Numbered from the stretch's first letter, positions 1-9,766 are shown. The stretch is DNA of 38,948 nucleotides from an uncultured Acholeplasmatales bacterium (GCA_937877075.1 CALEGD010000008.1:1-38948), one strand, 5' to 3'. The notes: generated by a model from the sequence alone, not told the origin. Numbers and translations are program-made.

Positions 1-72
1 AAGATTTCTGAAGAAAGTAACTATTAACGATTTCCGGACAATCGCAAATTAAAGTCTAATTTTATACATTGT

Positions 73-102
73 TTGACAAAACTCCCCTAGATGTTTTATA
101 AT
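73..102 (+). promoter_or_regulatory. sigma-A type promoter of the acyltransferase gene
   Basis: A perfect -35 box TTGACA (73-78) and a perfect -10 box TATAAT (97-102) are separated by 18 bp. The start codon chosen for the next gene lies about 50 bp downstream. It probably drives the acyltransferase and the overlapping symporter gene. Confidence 0.8.
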
Positions 103-151
103 ATTAAGTATAAAAAATTTCGATGCTTTAAAAATAATAATGAGGTGTGAT

Positions 152-1327
152 ATGTGGACCAAGTTTCGTCATAAAGTTGCTTTTGCTTTCTTGAGGCCGA
201 TCTTTAGAGTCTATTTGCGTCTTAAATACGGATTTAGAACCAAAAAATACCGCTTGGAAAAAGGACCTTATTTGCTTTTGTTTAACCATCCGACAAACTT
301 AGATCCACTTATGATGGCCCTATCCTTTAAAGGACCGATCTATTTTATGACAAATGATGATCTTTTTAATATACCATTTGTCTCTCCGCTTATCCGCTAC
401 CTTGTTGCTCCGATACCGAAAGCTAAAGCAGTAAAAGATATAAATGCTGTCAAGAATTGTATTAGGGTTGCCAGGGAGGGTGGAAAAATCGGTATCTCAC
501 CGGAGGGGAACCGTAATTATAGCGGACATTTAAACTATATTGATAAAGCGATTGTGAAGTTAATAAAATTATTAAAAGTTCCGGTAATATTATATAATAT
601 TAAAGGGGGATTTGGGGTTAATCCCCGTTTTTCAAGAGTTATTAGAAAAGGTAAAATGTCTGGAGAGGTGAACCGCATTCTCTCAGCCTCAGAAATCAAA
701 GAATATTCGGAAGATGAAATTTATACAATTCTGATCAAAGCTCTTGATGTTAATGATGTTGAGCTAGGTTATAAATATAAAGGGAAGGCTTTGGCTGAAA
801 ATCTCGAAAGTGCTTTTTATACTTGTCCGGTTTGTAATGATCTCAGAAAGATCGAGTCAAAAGGAAACTTCTTCGGTTGTATGGAATGTGGCTTTCAGGC
901 TGAATATACAGAGGATCTTGTTTTTCGGACTAAGGACAAACGGTTTAAATTTAAAACGGTTTCGGAATATTACGCGTTTCAAGAGGCATTTATCCGTAAT
1001 GCGGATGTAATGAAGATCTCTTTTCAAGATCAAGGAGTAATTTTAAATCAAATAATTAGTCACCGCCGAAAAAAACTGATAGAAGGCAGTTTATCCTTTA
1101 ATCATAAACAAATGGTAATCAGTGATGAAGAAAATGAGAAAATAATTAATTTTAAAGAAATAACTTCGTTGGCCATAGTTTATCAGAACACATTAATCAT
1201 CAATGTTGAAAACGGATCTTATCAGGTTCTTGGTAATGCAAGTTTTAACGCATTGAAATATGTTCATCTGTTTAATCAAATTAAGAATTTCGAAAAAGGA
1301 GTAAATGATGGATTTTTGGGTATTTGA
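152..1327 (+). CDS. PlsC-like 1-acylglycerol-phosphate acyltransferase with C-terminal zinc ribbon
   Basis: Likely transfers an acyl chain to lysophosphatidic acid at the inner face of the membrane. The PlsC acyltransferase signature is visible: NHPTNLD (His46, Asp51) and the downstream PEGNR block (Glu118). The family core ends near residue 210. A further ~180 residues follow, with a CxxC-x14-CxxC zinc ribbon (Cys225, 228, 243, 246) and then a beta-rich stretch that looks PH/GRAM-like. An upstream in-frame ATG at 140 exists, but ATG 152 has a GAGG at 142-145 at the right distance, so 152 is preferred (391 aa). The 3' end overlaps the symporter gene by about 20 bp. The acyltransferase call is firm; acceptor specificity and the role of the extension are unknown. 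Confidence 0.8.
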   Translation: MWTKFRHKVAFAFLRPIFRVYLRLKYGFRTKKYRLEKGPYLLLFNHPTNLDPLMMALSFKGPIYFMTNDDLFNIPFVSPLIRYLVAPIPKAKAVKDINAVKNCIRVAREGGKIGISPEGNRNYSGHLNYIDKAIVKLIKLLKVPVILYNIKGGFGVNPRFSRVIRKGKMSGEVNRILSASEIKEYSEDEIYTILIKALDVNDVELGYKYKGKALAENLESAFYTCPVCNDLRKIESKGNFFGCMECGFQAEYTEDLVFRTKDKRFKFKTVSEYYAFQEAFIRNADVMKISFQDQGVILNQIISHRRKKLIEGSLSFNHKQMVISDEENEKIINFKEITSLAIVYQNTLIINVENGSYQVLGNASFNALKYVHLFNQIKNFEKGVNDGFLGI

Positions 1328-2714
1328 TATTAAAACTTTTCAAATTTGGATTATTATCGGCATTATGACTGTTGTGTTTCTTTTCTCAAATGTACTAAGA
1401 CGTAAGGTTGGATTCATCAAGAAGTCTTTGCTTCCCACAGCTATTATTACGGGATTAATTATTTTAATCTTAAAGTCATTTGGTCTTTTTGATTTTTTAA
1501 TAAATAGTGAAGAAATGAATAGAGAAGAATTGAATTCTTTCTTAGAAGCCGTTACATATCATGCCTTAGGCCTTGGTGTAATCGCTCTAACCTTGAAATC
1601 AACCGTTAAAGACAAAACTAAAGGAAGTCAAAATGATTTGTTTAATGCCGGATTAATTACGGTTAACACCTATCTTATTCAGGCTATAATCGGTGTTTCG
1701 ATTACGGTTCTACTTTTCTTTACTTCCCTGAAAATTTTTCCCGCCGCCGGCTTTATCCTACCTTTAGGCTATGGTCAGGGTACAGGTCAGGCAGTCACAT
1801 TCGGGACGATTTTCGAAGAGACACATGGATTCTATGGCGGTGCAAGTTTCGGACTGACAATCGCTACCGTAGGTTTTCTTTGTGCTTGTTTTATCGGCGT
1901 CGCCCATATCAGTTTAATGCGTCGTAAGGGTAGGATTAAGATTGTTGAGGAAAAACAATTTGTCTCAACTGAAGTAATCGCTTCTCCAAATGAAGTACCG
2001 GTTACCGAGGCTGTTGACCGTATGACTATCCAACTTGCCTTAATTTTAGTAGTTTATTTCCTAACCTTTCTGTTTATGTACGGAATCCAGAAACTTCCTT
2101 TGGGGGAATTCGCTAATAAAAATGTAAAACCGATGGTATGGGGTTTTAGTTTCCTAATCGGTTCAATCTTTGCTGCATTATTGAAGGTTGTCTTTAAGGG
2201 ATTAAAGAAAGCAAATCTAATGACTAGGGATTATCCTAACAACTATCTATTAAACCGGATTTCCGGATTTATGTTTGATGTTATGATTGTTGCCGGAACC
2301 GCAGCAATTGAAATTAATGTACTGAAACATTTAATTATTCCTTTGGTTTTACTTTGTGTGATTGGAGCGATCGTAACTTATTTTTATGTTCGAAAACTCA
2401 GTTATTTTCTCTTTCCGGATTATCAAGAAGAAACATTCTTGTCACTTTTCGGAATGCTTACCGGTACTACCAGTACGGGAATGATTCTCCTGCGTGAGGT
2501 TGATCCGAAGTTTGAGACCCCGGCGGCTAATAATCTAATCTATCAGTCTTTTTATGCTATAGCCTTGGGCTTTCCGCTTTTTTATCTTTTAGGAGTTGCA
2601 CCACAAGGGTTGAGGCAAACGATTGTTTCCTTAATTATAGTTATCATAATGTTTATTGCTTTCAATATTCTTCTCTTCAGAAAACAATTATTTAAGAAAA
2701 AGGGCAAAGCATAA
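1308..2714 (+). CDS. sodium/glutamate symporter-like membrane protein (GltS family)
   Basis: Polytopic membrane protein of about 468 aa with roughly ten to eleven hydrophobic helices in two related halves split by a charged loop near residues 200-230. The glycine-rich re-entrant loop GYGQGTGQAVTFG in the first half and FGMLTGTTSTGM in the second match the paired pore loops of GltS-type Na+/glutamate carriers. It probably imports an anionic amino acid with sodium. It is translationally coupled to the acyltransferase gene by a ~20 bp overlap. Two adjacent ATGs (1305, 1308) are possible; AGGAG at 1297-1301 spaces better to 1308. The family is fairly clear; the substrate is inferred. Confidence 0.72.
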   Translation: MDFWVFDIKTFQIWIIIGIMTVVFLFSNVLRRKVGFIKKSLLPTAIITGLIILILKSFGLFDFLINSEEMNREELNSFLEAVTYHALGLGVIALTLKSTVKDKTKGSQNDLFNAGLITVNTYLIQAIIGVSITVLLFFTSLKIFPAAGFILPLGYGQGTGQAVTFGTIFEETHGFYGGASFGLTIATVGFLCACFIGVAHISLMRRKGRIKIVEEKQFVSTEVIASPNEVPVTEAVDRMTIQLALILVVYFLTFLFMYGIQKLPLGEFANKNVKPMVWGFSFLIGSIFAALLKVVFKGLKKANLMTRDYPNNYLLNRISGFMFDVMIVAGTAAIEINVLKHLIIPLVLLCVIGAIVTYFYVRKLSYFLFPDYQEETFLSLFGMLTGTTSTGMILLREVDPKFETPAANNLIYQSFYAIALGFPLFYLLGVAPQGLRQTIVSLIIVIIMFIAFNILLFRKQLFKKKGKA

Positions 2715-2736
2715 TTTATTGATTAAAATCAATAAT

Positions 2737-2769
2737 AAAAGTATATGTTATTAAAGCATATACTTTTTT
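2737..2769 (+). terminator. intrinsic terminator after the symporter gene
   Basis: A perfect 11-bp stem, AAAAGTATATG (2737-2747) with CATATACTTTT (2757-2767), has a 9-nt loop and ends in a run of six T. It separates the first operon from ligA. Confidence 0.8.
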
Positions 2770-2782
2770 CTTGTGTTTTTTG

Positions 2783-2812
2783 TTTAAATTGAGGCTCGCT
2801 TTATGGTATAAT
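2783..2812 (+). promoter_or_regulatory. extended -10 promoter of ligA-uvrA
   Basis: TATAAT at 2807-2812 is preceded by TGG (2804-2806), giving an extended -10. The -35 is weak (TTTAAA at 2783-2788, 18-bp spacer). It lies 36 bp before the ligA start. Confidence 0.65.
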
Positions 2813-2847
2813 AAATAATAGATTACTTAAAAAATGAGGTTTTTCGT

Positions 2848-4821
2848 ATGAATCCAAAAGAAAAAATTATGGAGCTTGTGGAAAGGCTGAACCATTATAG
2901 TTACGAATATCATGTTATGGATAATCCTAGCATTAGTGATGTTGAATATGATAGCTTAATGAGAGAACTCGAAGCATTGGAAAAACAATATCCGGAATAT
3001 GTACTTAAAAATTCACCGACCCAAAGAGTCGGAGATGTGGTTTCTGAAAAGTTAGAGAAAATAATTCATGAAAAGCCGATGCTTTCTCTAAACAATGCTT
3101 TCAATAAAGAAGAACTCGAAGATTATCATGAAAAAAATGTCAGGACCGGTTTGGTCTTTGAATATGTCTGTGAATTAAAGATTGATGGAATTTCCCTAGC
3201 TTTGAAATATGAAGACGGTTTCTTAGTCCAAGCGGCAACAAGGGGAAACGGAGAAGTAGGAGAAGATATCACCGCAAATGCCAGGAATATTAACTCGATA
3301 CCAAAAGTTCTTAAGAAAAGACTTAATATTGAAGTTCGGGGTGAAGTTTATATGCGCCGGGATGTTTTTAATCGTCATAATGATTTAAGAACTAAAGCTG
3401 GTGAAGAGCCCTTTAAAAACCCTCGTAATGCTGCCGGAGGTTCACTTCGTCAGTTAGATCCTACCATCACCGCCAAAAGAGAACTTGATTTTTTTGCTTA
3501 TACAATTATCAATCCCGAGCAATATGGTTTTATCAGTCAGTATCAAATTCTTCGATTTTTAGAAGAACTTGGTTTTGAGGTTAATCCCAATTATACTCTT
3601 TGTAAGCAAATAGAAGAAGTATTTGATTACCTAGAATATTGGCAGGATTTCCGTCAAACCCTAAATTATGAAACCGACGGCGTTGTTATTAAAGTAAATA
3701 ATTTTGAAATGCAAGAAGAAATCGGTTATACTATTAAGAGCCCGAAATGGGCGATAGCTTATAAATTCCCGGCAGAAGAAGTTGAAACCAGGCTTTTGGA
3801 TATCACTTTTTCGGTCGGACGAACAGGAACCATTAACCCCAATGCGGTTTTAGAACCGGTAATGATTGCCGGATCCTTGGTTCAGCGCGCCACCTTAAAC
3901 AATGAGGAATTTATTAAAGAAAGAGATATTAGAATCGGCGATTATGTCGTCGTCCGTAAAGCCGGGGAAATAATACCGGAAGTAGTCAGAGTAAATTTTG
4001 ATAGACGTAAGAAAACAGAAGTATTTCGGATGATTGAAGAATGTCCGGCTTGTGGTTCAAAAATATTTAGAAACGAAAACGAAGCAGCTTATTACTGTCA
4101 GAATCCCGATTGTGAAGGTATTAAACTTGCTGGAATAATCTATTTTGCTTCAAGTTCTGGTATGGATATTGAAGGACTCGGAGAAAAGGTTGTTGATGAG
4201 TTTTTCCGAAGAGGTTATCTTAAAAGTATTGCCGATATCTATCGTTTGCAAGAGAAAAAGGATGAACTTATTCAAATTGAAGGGATGGGAGAAAAGAGTA
4301 TTTCCAATCTTCTTAACGCAATCGAAAAGTCAAAGGATAATCCTTTCTCTAAAGTTTTAACTTCTTTAGGTATTCGTTTGGTCGGAGCGAAAGTTTCAAA
4401 AACTTTAAGCCGATATTTCTCTTCATTTTCTGAATTGATGAAAGCAAATCTGGAAGATCTGACTTCAATAAAAGACATCGGTTTGGTGACCGCTACGAAT
4501 ATAGTAAATTATTTTGAAAAAAACAGTAGTTTAATTCAAGAACTTAAATTATTAGGAATTGATCCTCATGAGGAAAAAAAGGAAATAAAAAATGTTTTTT
4601 CCGGAAAGACATTTGTGTTAACCGGAAAACTTCCGACTCTTACCAGAGAAGAAGCTACCCGTTTGATTGAAGAAAATGGTGGTAATACTTCTAGTAGCGT
4701 CAGCAAAAAAACTGATTATATCTTGGCCGGAGAAGATGCCGGAAGCAAACTTCGGAAAGCCCAGGATTTGAATATTGAAATTATCAATGAAGAAGATTTA
4801 AGAAAACTAATAGGAGAATGA
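2848..4821 (+). CDS. ligA: NAD-dependent DNA ligase LigA
   Basis: Seals nicks in duplex DNA with NAD+ as adenylate donor, joining Okazaki fragments and finishing repair. The 657-residue protein is full length. It has the adenylation motif KIDG (Lys111 is the AMP acceptor), the RGNGEVGEDIT block, a four-cysteine zinc finger starting CPACG near residue 399, helix-hairpin-helix repeats at about 470-570 and a C-terminal BRCT domain from about 582. GAGGT at 2836-2840 supports the start. The next gene, uvrA, begins one base after its TGA, so the two repair genes form one transcription unit. If TGA were read as Trp, ligA would run on, so the standard stop assignment is favoured. Confidence 0.97.
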   Translation: MNPKEKIMELVERLNHYSYEYHVMDNPSISDVEYDSLMRELEALEKQYPEYVLKNSPTQRVGDVVSEKLEKIIHEKPMLSLNNAFNKEELEDYHEKNVRTGLVFEYVCELKIDGISLALKYEDGFLVQAATRGNGEVGEDITANARNINSIPKVLKKRLNIEVRGEVYMRRDVFNRHNDLRTKAGEEPFKNPRNAAGGSLRQLDPTITAKRELDFFAYTIINPEQYGFISQYQILRFLEELGFEVNPNYTLCKQIEEVFDYLEYWQDFRQTLNYETDGVVIKVNNFEMQEEIGYTIKSPKWAIAYKFPAEEVETRLLDITFSVGRTGTINPNAVLEPVMIAGSLVQRATLNNEEFIKERDIRIGDYVVVRKAGEIIPEVVRVNFDRRKKTEVFRMIEECPACGSKIFRNENEAAYYCQNPDCEGIKLAGIIYFASSSGMDIEGLGEKVVDEFFRRGYLKSIADIYRLQEKKDELIQIEGMGEKSISNLLNAIEKSKDNPFSKVLTSLGIRLVGAKVSKTLSRYFSSFSELMKANLEDLTSIKDIGLVTATNIVNYFEKNSSLIQELKLLGIDPHEEKKEIKNVFSGKTFVLTGKLPTLTREEATRLIEENGGNTSSSVSKKTDYILAGEDAGSKLRKAQDLNIEIINEEDLRKLIGE

Positions 4822-4822
4822 G

Positions 4823-7642
4823 ATGCAGAAATATATTGATATCAAAGGCGCAAGGGAAAATAATCTAAAAAATATTAGTCTAAAAGTTCCGAAAGACAAA
4901 TTGGTTGTCATGACCGGGCTTTCGGGAAGCGGGAAAACTTCGCTCGCTTTTGATACGATATATGCGGAAGGGCAGAGGCGTTATGTTGAAAGCCTCTCGG
5001 CTTATGCTCGTCAGTTTTTGGGTAATATGGACAAACCTGATGTTGATTCGATTGAAGGATTGTCTCCAGCAATATCTATTGACCAAAAGACAACAAATAA
5101 AAATCCCCGTTCTACTGTTGGAACGGTTACTGAAATTTATGATTATTTGCGATTACTTTATGCCAGAATAGGTAAAGCTTATTGTCCTGAACATGAGATA
5201 ATAATTGACTCCCAAACCATTAATCAAATGGTTGAAAGGATTTTCCAAGAAGAAGAAGGAACTAGAGTCATTATCTATAGTCCGATTGTTGTCGGTAAAA
5301 AAGGCATGCATGAGAAAACTATAGATTTGGTTCGAAAGGAAGGCTTTTCGAAAATAAGAATCGATGGTGAAGTTTATGATCTTGACCAAGATATTAATCT
5401 AGATAAGAATAAAAAACATCTATTGGAGATTCTTGTTGACCGCGTTAAACTACGTCCTGAGGTTCGGAGTCGTTTATATGATTCTTTGGAATCGGCTTTA
5501 AAATTTGGAGATGGGAAAGTTCTTATTTCCTTAAATGGTAATGAAATAATCCTTAGTCAAAATCTTGCTTGTCCATATTGTGATTTTTCTATACCGAAAC
5601 TAGAGCCACGACTCTTTTCCTTTAACTCTCCTTTCGGAGCCTGTCCGGATTGTAAAGGGCTCGGAATGTTACAAAGAGTGGATGAGAGTCTACTTGTGAC
5701 CGATCCACATCTGTCAATTCGTAAAGGAGCAATTAGGTATTTAAAAAATGTTGTCGATACAGAAAATATCGAATGGCAGGTCTTTGAAAAACTAACAAAT
5801 CATTATAATATTGATTTAGATAAACCTTATGCGGATTTAACGTCAAAAGAAAAGGAAATAATAATGGTTGGTTCGAAGGAACCAATTACCTATCAGATTA
5901 CTACCAGAGGGAATTTCACTTATAAAAAGACCCAATTTATTGAAGGTATTGCAACTTTAATCCAAAGACGTTATTTAGAAACTAATTCACGAATGTCTCG
6001 TGAATATTATAATTCCTATCTTGCTGATTTTGATTGTCCTACTTGTCAGGGACATCGGCTTTCTCGTGAAGCTTTAAGCGTTAAGGTCGGTAATAAGAAT
6101 ATTTGGGAAATCACTGAGATGAGTATCGGTGAAATCAAAGATTATCTTTCTAACTTGAATCTTTCCAATCAAGAACATACTATTGCTGATCTTCTCTTAA
6201 GACAAATCATAGAAAGACTGGACTTTTTAATCAATGTCGGTTTGGATTATTTGACTTTAAGTAGGCCTAGCAGTACTCTATCCGGAGGCGAGAATCAAAG
6301 AATTAGATTGGCGACCCAAATTGGCTCTCATCTTACCGGTGTGCTTTATGTACTTGATGAGCCTTCGATCGGTCTTCACCCTCGGGATAATGACCGCCTA
6401 ATCAGCGCTTTAAAGGATATGCGTGATCTCGGAAACACTTTGATTGTTGTTGAACATGATGAAGAAATTATGCGTCAATGTGATTATCTGATTGATATTG
6501 GACCTTTGGCGGGAAATGCCGGAGGAGAAGTGGTTGCTGCCGGTACTCCAGAAGAAGTTATGGCAAATGAAGAAAGCATTACCGGTCAATATTTATCCGG
6601 CAAGAAATTTGTTCCAATACCGAAGGAACGTAGAAAAGGTAATGGTAAGTTCTTAAAAATTGTCAATGCCAGGGAGAATAATTTAAAAAACATCGATGTC
6701 ATAATCCCGGAAGGAATGTTAATTGTTTGTACTGGTGTTAGCGGGAGTGGGAAGTCGACCCTAATGCTCGATATTCTTTCTAAAGAACTACATAAACGTT
6801 TATATCGTTCAAAGGTTTTACCAGGAAAATGCGACGATATACTCGGACTTGAGGATATTGAACGTGTGATTGATATCGATCAATCGCCGATTGGTAGAAC
6901 CCCGAGAAGTAATCCTGCTACTTATACTGGTGTTTTTGATCATATACGGGAACTTTTCGCTACTACGGTTGAAGCTAAAATGCGAGGTTATAGCAAGAGT
7001 CGCTTTTCGTTCAATGTAAAAGGGGGGAGATGCGAACGTTGTCAGGGTGATGGCGTAATCCGAATCGAGATGCATTTCTTACCCGATGTTTATGTTCCTT
7101 GTGAGGAATGCGTGGGAACACGGTATAATCGTGAGACCTTAGAAGTAAAGTACCGCGGAAAGACTATTGCTGATGTCCTAAAGATGACAGTTGATGAAGC
7201 GGTGGAATTTTTTGACCGGATACCTCAGATTAAAAATAAACTTGAAACCTTAAAGAATGTCGGTTTAGGATATGTAAAACTGGGGCAAAGTTCTACAACT
7301 CTCTCCGGTGGTGAAGCTCAGAGAGTGAAACTTGCCAGTGAACTTCATAAGCGAATCACCGATAAAACAATTTATATGTTGGATGAACCGACTACCGGAC
7401 TTCATTCCGATGATGTAAATAAATTGCTCCAAGTAATAAATTATATTGTTGATCAGGGTGCTACGGTAATTATCATCGAACATAATCTTGACGTGATTAA
7501 AAATGCTGATTACATTATTGATTTAGGACCCGAAGGCGGAAACAACGGCGGCTGGGTAGTCTTTGCCGGTTCTCCGGAAGAAATCATTAAATTTGATGGT
7601 TCTTATACCGGTAAATATCTATCCAAAGCCTTGAAAAAATGA
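4823..7642 (+). CDS. uvrA: excinuclease ABC subunit A
   Basis: DNA-damage sensor of nucleotide excision repair; loads UvrB onto lesions. The 939 aa contain two ABC ATPase modules: Walker A GLSGSGKT (32-39) with signature LSGGENQ (about 486), and Walker A GVSGSGKS (about 638) with LSGGEAQ (about 827). Zinc modules begin CPYC near 250 and CERC near 737. AGGAG at 4812-4816 inside the ligA end supports the start. uvrB is not next to it. The next gene starts only 10 bp downstream with its ribosome site overlapping the uvrA stop, so transcription likely continues to lgt. Confidence 0.97.
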   Translation: MQKYIDIKGARENNLKNISLKVPKDKLVVMTGLSGSGKTSLAFDTIYAEGQRRYVESLSAYARQFLGNMDKPDVDSIEGLSPAISIDQKTTNKNPRSTVGTVTEIYDYLRLLYARIGKAYCPEHEIIIDSQTINQMVERIFQEEEGTRVIIYSPIVVGKKGMHEKTIDLVRKEGFSKIRIDGEVYDLDQDINLDKNKKHLLEILVDRVKLRPEVRSRLYDSLESALKFGDGKVLISLNGNEIILSQNLACPYCDFSIPKLEPRLFSFNSPFGACPDCKGLGMLQRVDESLLVTDPHLSIRKGAIRYLKNVVDTENIEWQVFEKLTNHYNIDLDKPYADLTSKEKEIIMVGSKEPITYQITTRGNFTYKKTQFIEGIATLIQRRYLETNSRMSREYYNSYLADFDCPTCQGHRLSREALSVKVGNKNIWEITEMSIGEIKDYLSNLNLSNQEHTIADLLLRQIIERLDFLINVGLDYLTLSRPSSTLSGGENQRIRLATQIGSHLTGVLYVLDEPSIGLHPRDNDRLISALKDMRDLGNTLIVVEHDEEIMRQCDYLIDIGPLAGNAGGEVVAAGTPEEVMANEESITGQYLSGKKFVPIPKERRKGNGKFLKIVNARENNLKNIDVIIPEGMLIVCTGVSGSGKSTLMLDILSKELHKRLYRSKVLPGKCDDILGLEDIERVIDIDQSPIGRTPRSNPATYTGVFDHIRELFATTVEAKMRGYSKSRFSFNVKGGRCERCQGDGVIRIEMHFLPDVYVPCEECVGTRYNRETLEVKYRGKTIADVLKMTVDEAVEFFDRIPQIKNKLETLKNVGLGYVKLGQSSTTLSGGEAQRVKLASELHKRITDKTIYMLDEPTTGLHSDDVNKLLQVINYIVDQGATVIIIEHNLDVIKNADYIIDLGPEGGNNGGWVVFAGSPEEIIKFDGSYTGKYLSKALKK

Positions 7643-7652
7643 GGTAAAGTAT

Positions 7653-8153
7653 TTGGGAAATAAAATATTCTTATTGATTACCACGGTTTTCTTCTATTTT
7701 GTAATAACAGAAGTGACGGAAGAACTGAATATCTTTTATCCCGGAACAAATCTACTGTTAACTGTACTCTTTGGCTTGGCTATTTTTAGTATCCGCTATC
7801 CCAAGATTTCCTTAACATGTTATTTTTTGTTCGTTCTTTCTTTTCTCTTTTATCGCAATCGGATTGAAAACAATTTTAATTTTGATTTCTATCTTTGGGA
7901 TTGGTTAAAACTGGCTCGGAAGAATCGGATTGTATTTATAAATGTTTTTGGTAATCTGCTTTTATTTGTCCCATTGGCTTTTTATTTACGCGGAAAATAT
8001 GCTTTCTTAATCATTATTACCATAATATTAGTTTTAGAATTTATGCAATATATAACAAAGAGGGGAGTCTTCGATATTGTTGATATTTTTTTGAACATTG
8101 TCGGAATCACTTTTGGTATTGCCCTGAGGAGGTTATATGGAAAACAAAGATAA
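7653..8153 (+). CDS. VanZ-family membrane protein
   Basis: A 166-residue protein with four or five hydrophobic helices. The central block FGNLLLFVPLAFYL and the downstream LEFMQY...DIVDIFLN stretch match the VanZ-like family, named after a teicoplanin-resistance accessory protein whose biochemical role is not settled. The start is a TTG at 7653; GAGGT at 7641-7645 overlaps the uvrA stop and has a 7-nt spacer. The 3' end overlaps the next gene by 17 bp. The neighbourhood (lgt) suggests an envelope role, but nothing here proves antibiotic resistance. Confidence 0.8.
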   Translation: MGNKIFLLITTVFFYFVITEVTEELNIFYPGTNLLLTVLFGLAIFSIRYPKISLTCYFLFVLSFLFYRNRIENNFNFDFYLWDWLKLARKNRIVFINVFGNLLLFVPLAFYLRGKYAFLIIITIILVLEFMQYITKRGVFDIVDIFLNIVGITFGIALRRLYGKQR

Positions 8154-8706
8154 GAAAAAAAAGAATAAAGATAAAAATAAAGAAAATCAAGATAATAATG
8201 AAATTAAGTTTTCTCCTGAGGAACTCAGTAATCTTATTGAAGAATTAAAGGAAAAATATAATATCGGTGATGAGAATATTAGGATTGTGAAAGTGGAACG
8301 CAAAAAGCCGAACTTAAAACGGGTCCTTATTTCTTTCTTGCTTTCCTATTTTTTTGATTTTATCTTAATTATATCTTTAAACGGCTATTTGGCTTTTGCG
8401 CCTTATGATTTTTGGCGGTTACTGCTTTTTAGTATCATTTTCTCTACAAGTGAAATCTTGATTCGAGAGTTGATGATGAAATATTATCCAAAACTGATGT
8501 TTAATTCTTTCGGGTTGATCCTAATTCCGATCACTATTCTTGCCCTAATCTTTGCTTGGTGGGTTACACCAGGATTAGTAACCGACTCTACAAATGATTT
8601 AATTCTCTTCTTCATCATCTTTTTTATCCTTAGATTAGTTATTAATTTTATGTTGATGAGAAGAAATCGAGATAAAATGTTCAGAAAAATTAAGGGAGGA
8701 AAATAA
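8137..8706 (+). CDS. unknown four-helix membrane protein with Lys/Asn-rich cytosolic head
   Basis: Not recognised. The 189 residues begin with about 25 mostly charged residues (lysine, asparagine, glutamate). A short acidic helical stretch follows, then four predicted membrane helices at about 65-85, 95-112, 120-145 and 150-170, ending in a basic tail. AGGAGG at 8126-8131 gives a strong start. Its stop TAA shares a base with the lgt ATG, so it is translationally coupled to lgt. The coupling suggests an envelope or lipoprotein-related job, but this is only context. Confidence 0.75.
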   Translation: MENKDKKKKNKDKNKENQDNNEIKFSPEELSNLIEELKEKYNIGDENIRIVKVERKKPNLKRVLISFLLSYFFDFILIISLNGYLAFAPYDFWRLLLFSIIFSTSEILIRELMMKYYPKLMFNSFGLILIPITILALIFAWWVTPGLVTDSTNDLILFFIIFFILRLVINFMLMRRNRDKMFRKIKGGK

Positions 8707-9722
8707 TGAAAAAAAGGAAAATAAATAAGAAATTTTTAGTTTTAATTTTGACCGCTCTGCTGGTTTTTTTGGTCGGGTGTGGGGTTAGAAGCGGTATCGA
8801 TACGGTTGGAAATGAAGTTACGATTATCGACCGGGTTGCTTTCACGGTCTTTGGTCGGAATATTTATTGGTATGCGATTTGCATCATTTCTGGAATTGCT
8901 TTGGCTTATATATTTGCCATTTATATCTCCAAGAAAATCGGTTTTAAAGAGGAAGACTTAATCGATGGTTTTATCATCGGCGTAATCCTCGGTATTGTCG
9001 GAGCTCGGCTCTATTATGTTATTTTTGCTTGGGAGCAGGGAGGTTATGCTCAAGATCCGCTTAGGATTATCACTGGATTTGTAAATGAAGAAGGTGGTCT
9101 TGCGATACATGGGGCAGTTATTCTGGTAGCGATTTTTGTTTATTTTTATTGGCGGCGGCGCCGTTTTGATGTTTTTAAATTAGGGGAAATGTTAGCACCC
9201 GGTTTTATGATTGGACAGATTGTCGGCCGTTGGGGAAACTTCTTTAATCAGGAAGCCCATGGCGGACCGATTTCTTTAAATCTTGAAGAAGGAAGAGCAT
9301 TTTTAGAAAAGTTATCATTACCAGATTTCATTATTGACCAAATGTTGATATCTGATAGTAGCTATACCTCGGCAATTGACTCTGCCACGCGATTTTACAT
9401 GCATCCAACCTTTTTATATGAGTCCTTTTGGAACTTAATCGGTCTGGCAATCATATTGCTAGTAAGAAAGTTTTCGAAAAAATATTGGATGGGTGATGCG
9501 GTTCTCTTTTATCTCATTTGGTATGGTATCGGAAGATATTTTGTAGAGTCATTAAGAACCGACTATTTGCCTTTCCGGATTTTTGGAATCGAGCTGAGAA
9601 TTGCTCAAGTTGTTTCGATTATTATGATTATTGCCGGTGTGGCTCTCTTTGCCTTAAGAAGAATTTTCAAAGTTCATCCGATATCTTTTCTTGAAGTCGT
9701 CGAAGCAAATAAAAAGAACTAA
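8706..9722 (+). CDS. lgt: prolipoprotein diacylglyceryl transferase with N-terminal lipobox
   Basis: Moves diacylglycerol from phosphatidylglycerol to the lipobox cysteine of prolipoproteins, the first step of lipoprotein maturation. Family landmarks are present: EEGGLAIHG (counterpart of E. coli His103), the signature GRWGNFFNQEAHGGP, and GRYFVESLRTD (counterparts of Arg239 and Glu243). Six to seven membrane helices are visible. Homologues usually begin at the segment IDRVAF, residue ~41 here. This protein has about 40 extra residues that look like a lipoprotein signal peptide: KKRK start, hydrophobic core, then LVGC with Cys25. The window encodes several clients (lipoproteins at 13,108, 18,363 and 38,596). 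Confidence 0.95.
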   Translation: MKKRKINKKFLVLILTALLVFLVGCGVRSGIDTVGNEVTIIDRVAFTVFGRNIYWYAICIISGIALAYIFAIYISKKIGFKEEDLIDGFIIGVILGIVGARLYYVIFAWEQGGYAQDPLRIITGFVNEEGGLAIHGAVILVAIFVYFYWRRRRFDVFKLGEMLAPGFMIGQIVGRWGNFFNQEAHGGPISLNLEEGRAFLEKLSLPDFIIDQMLISDSSYTSAIDSATRFYMHPTFLYESFWNLIGLAIILLVRKFSKKYWMGDAVLFYLIWYGIGRYFVESLRTDYLPFRIFGIELRIAQVVSIIMIIAGVALFALRRIFKVHPISFLEVVEANKKN

Positions 9723-9766
9723 TAGTTTTCTTTGGATAAATTAACGATTAATATATGGGGGAGTAT

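Noticed and set aside
2848..7642. Mycoplasma genetic code (TGA as Trp)
   Set aside because: TGA ends ligA, uvrA, potA and potB at the expected protein lengths, Trp positions use TGG, and only tRNA-Trp(CCA) is seen.
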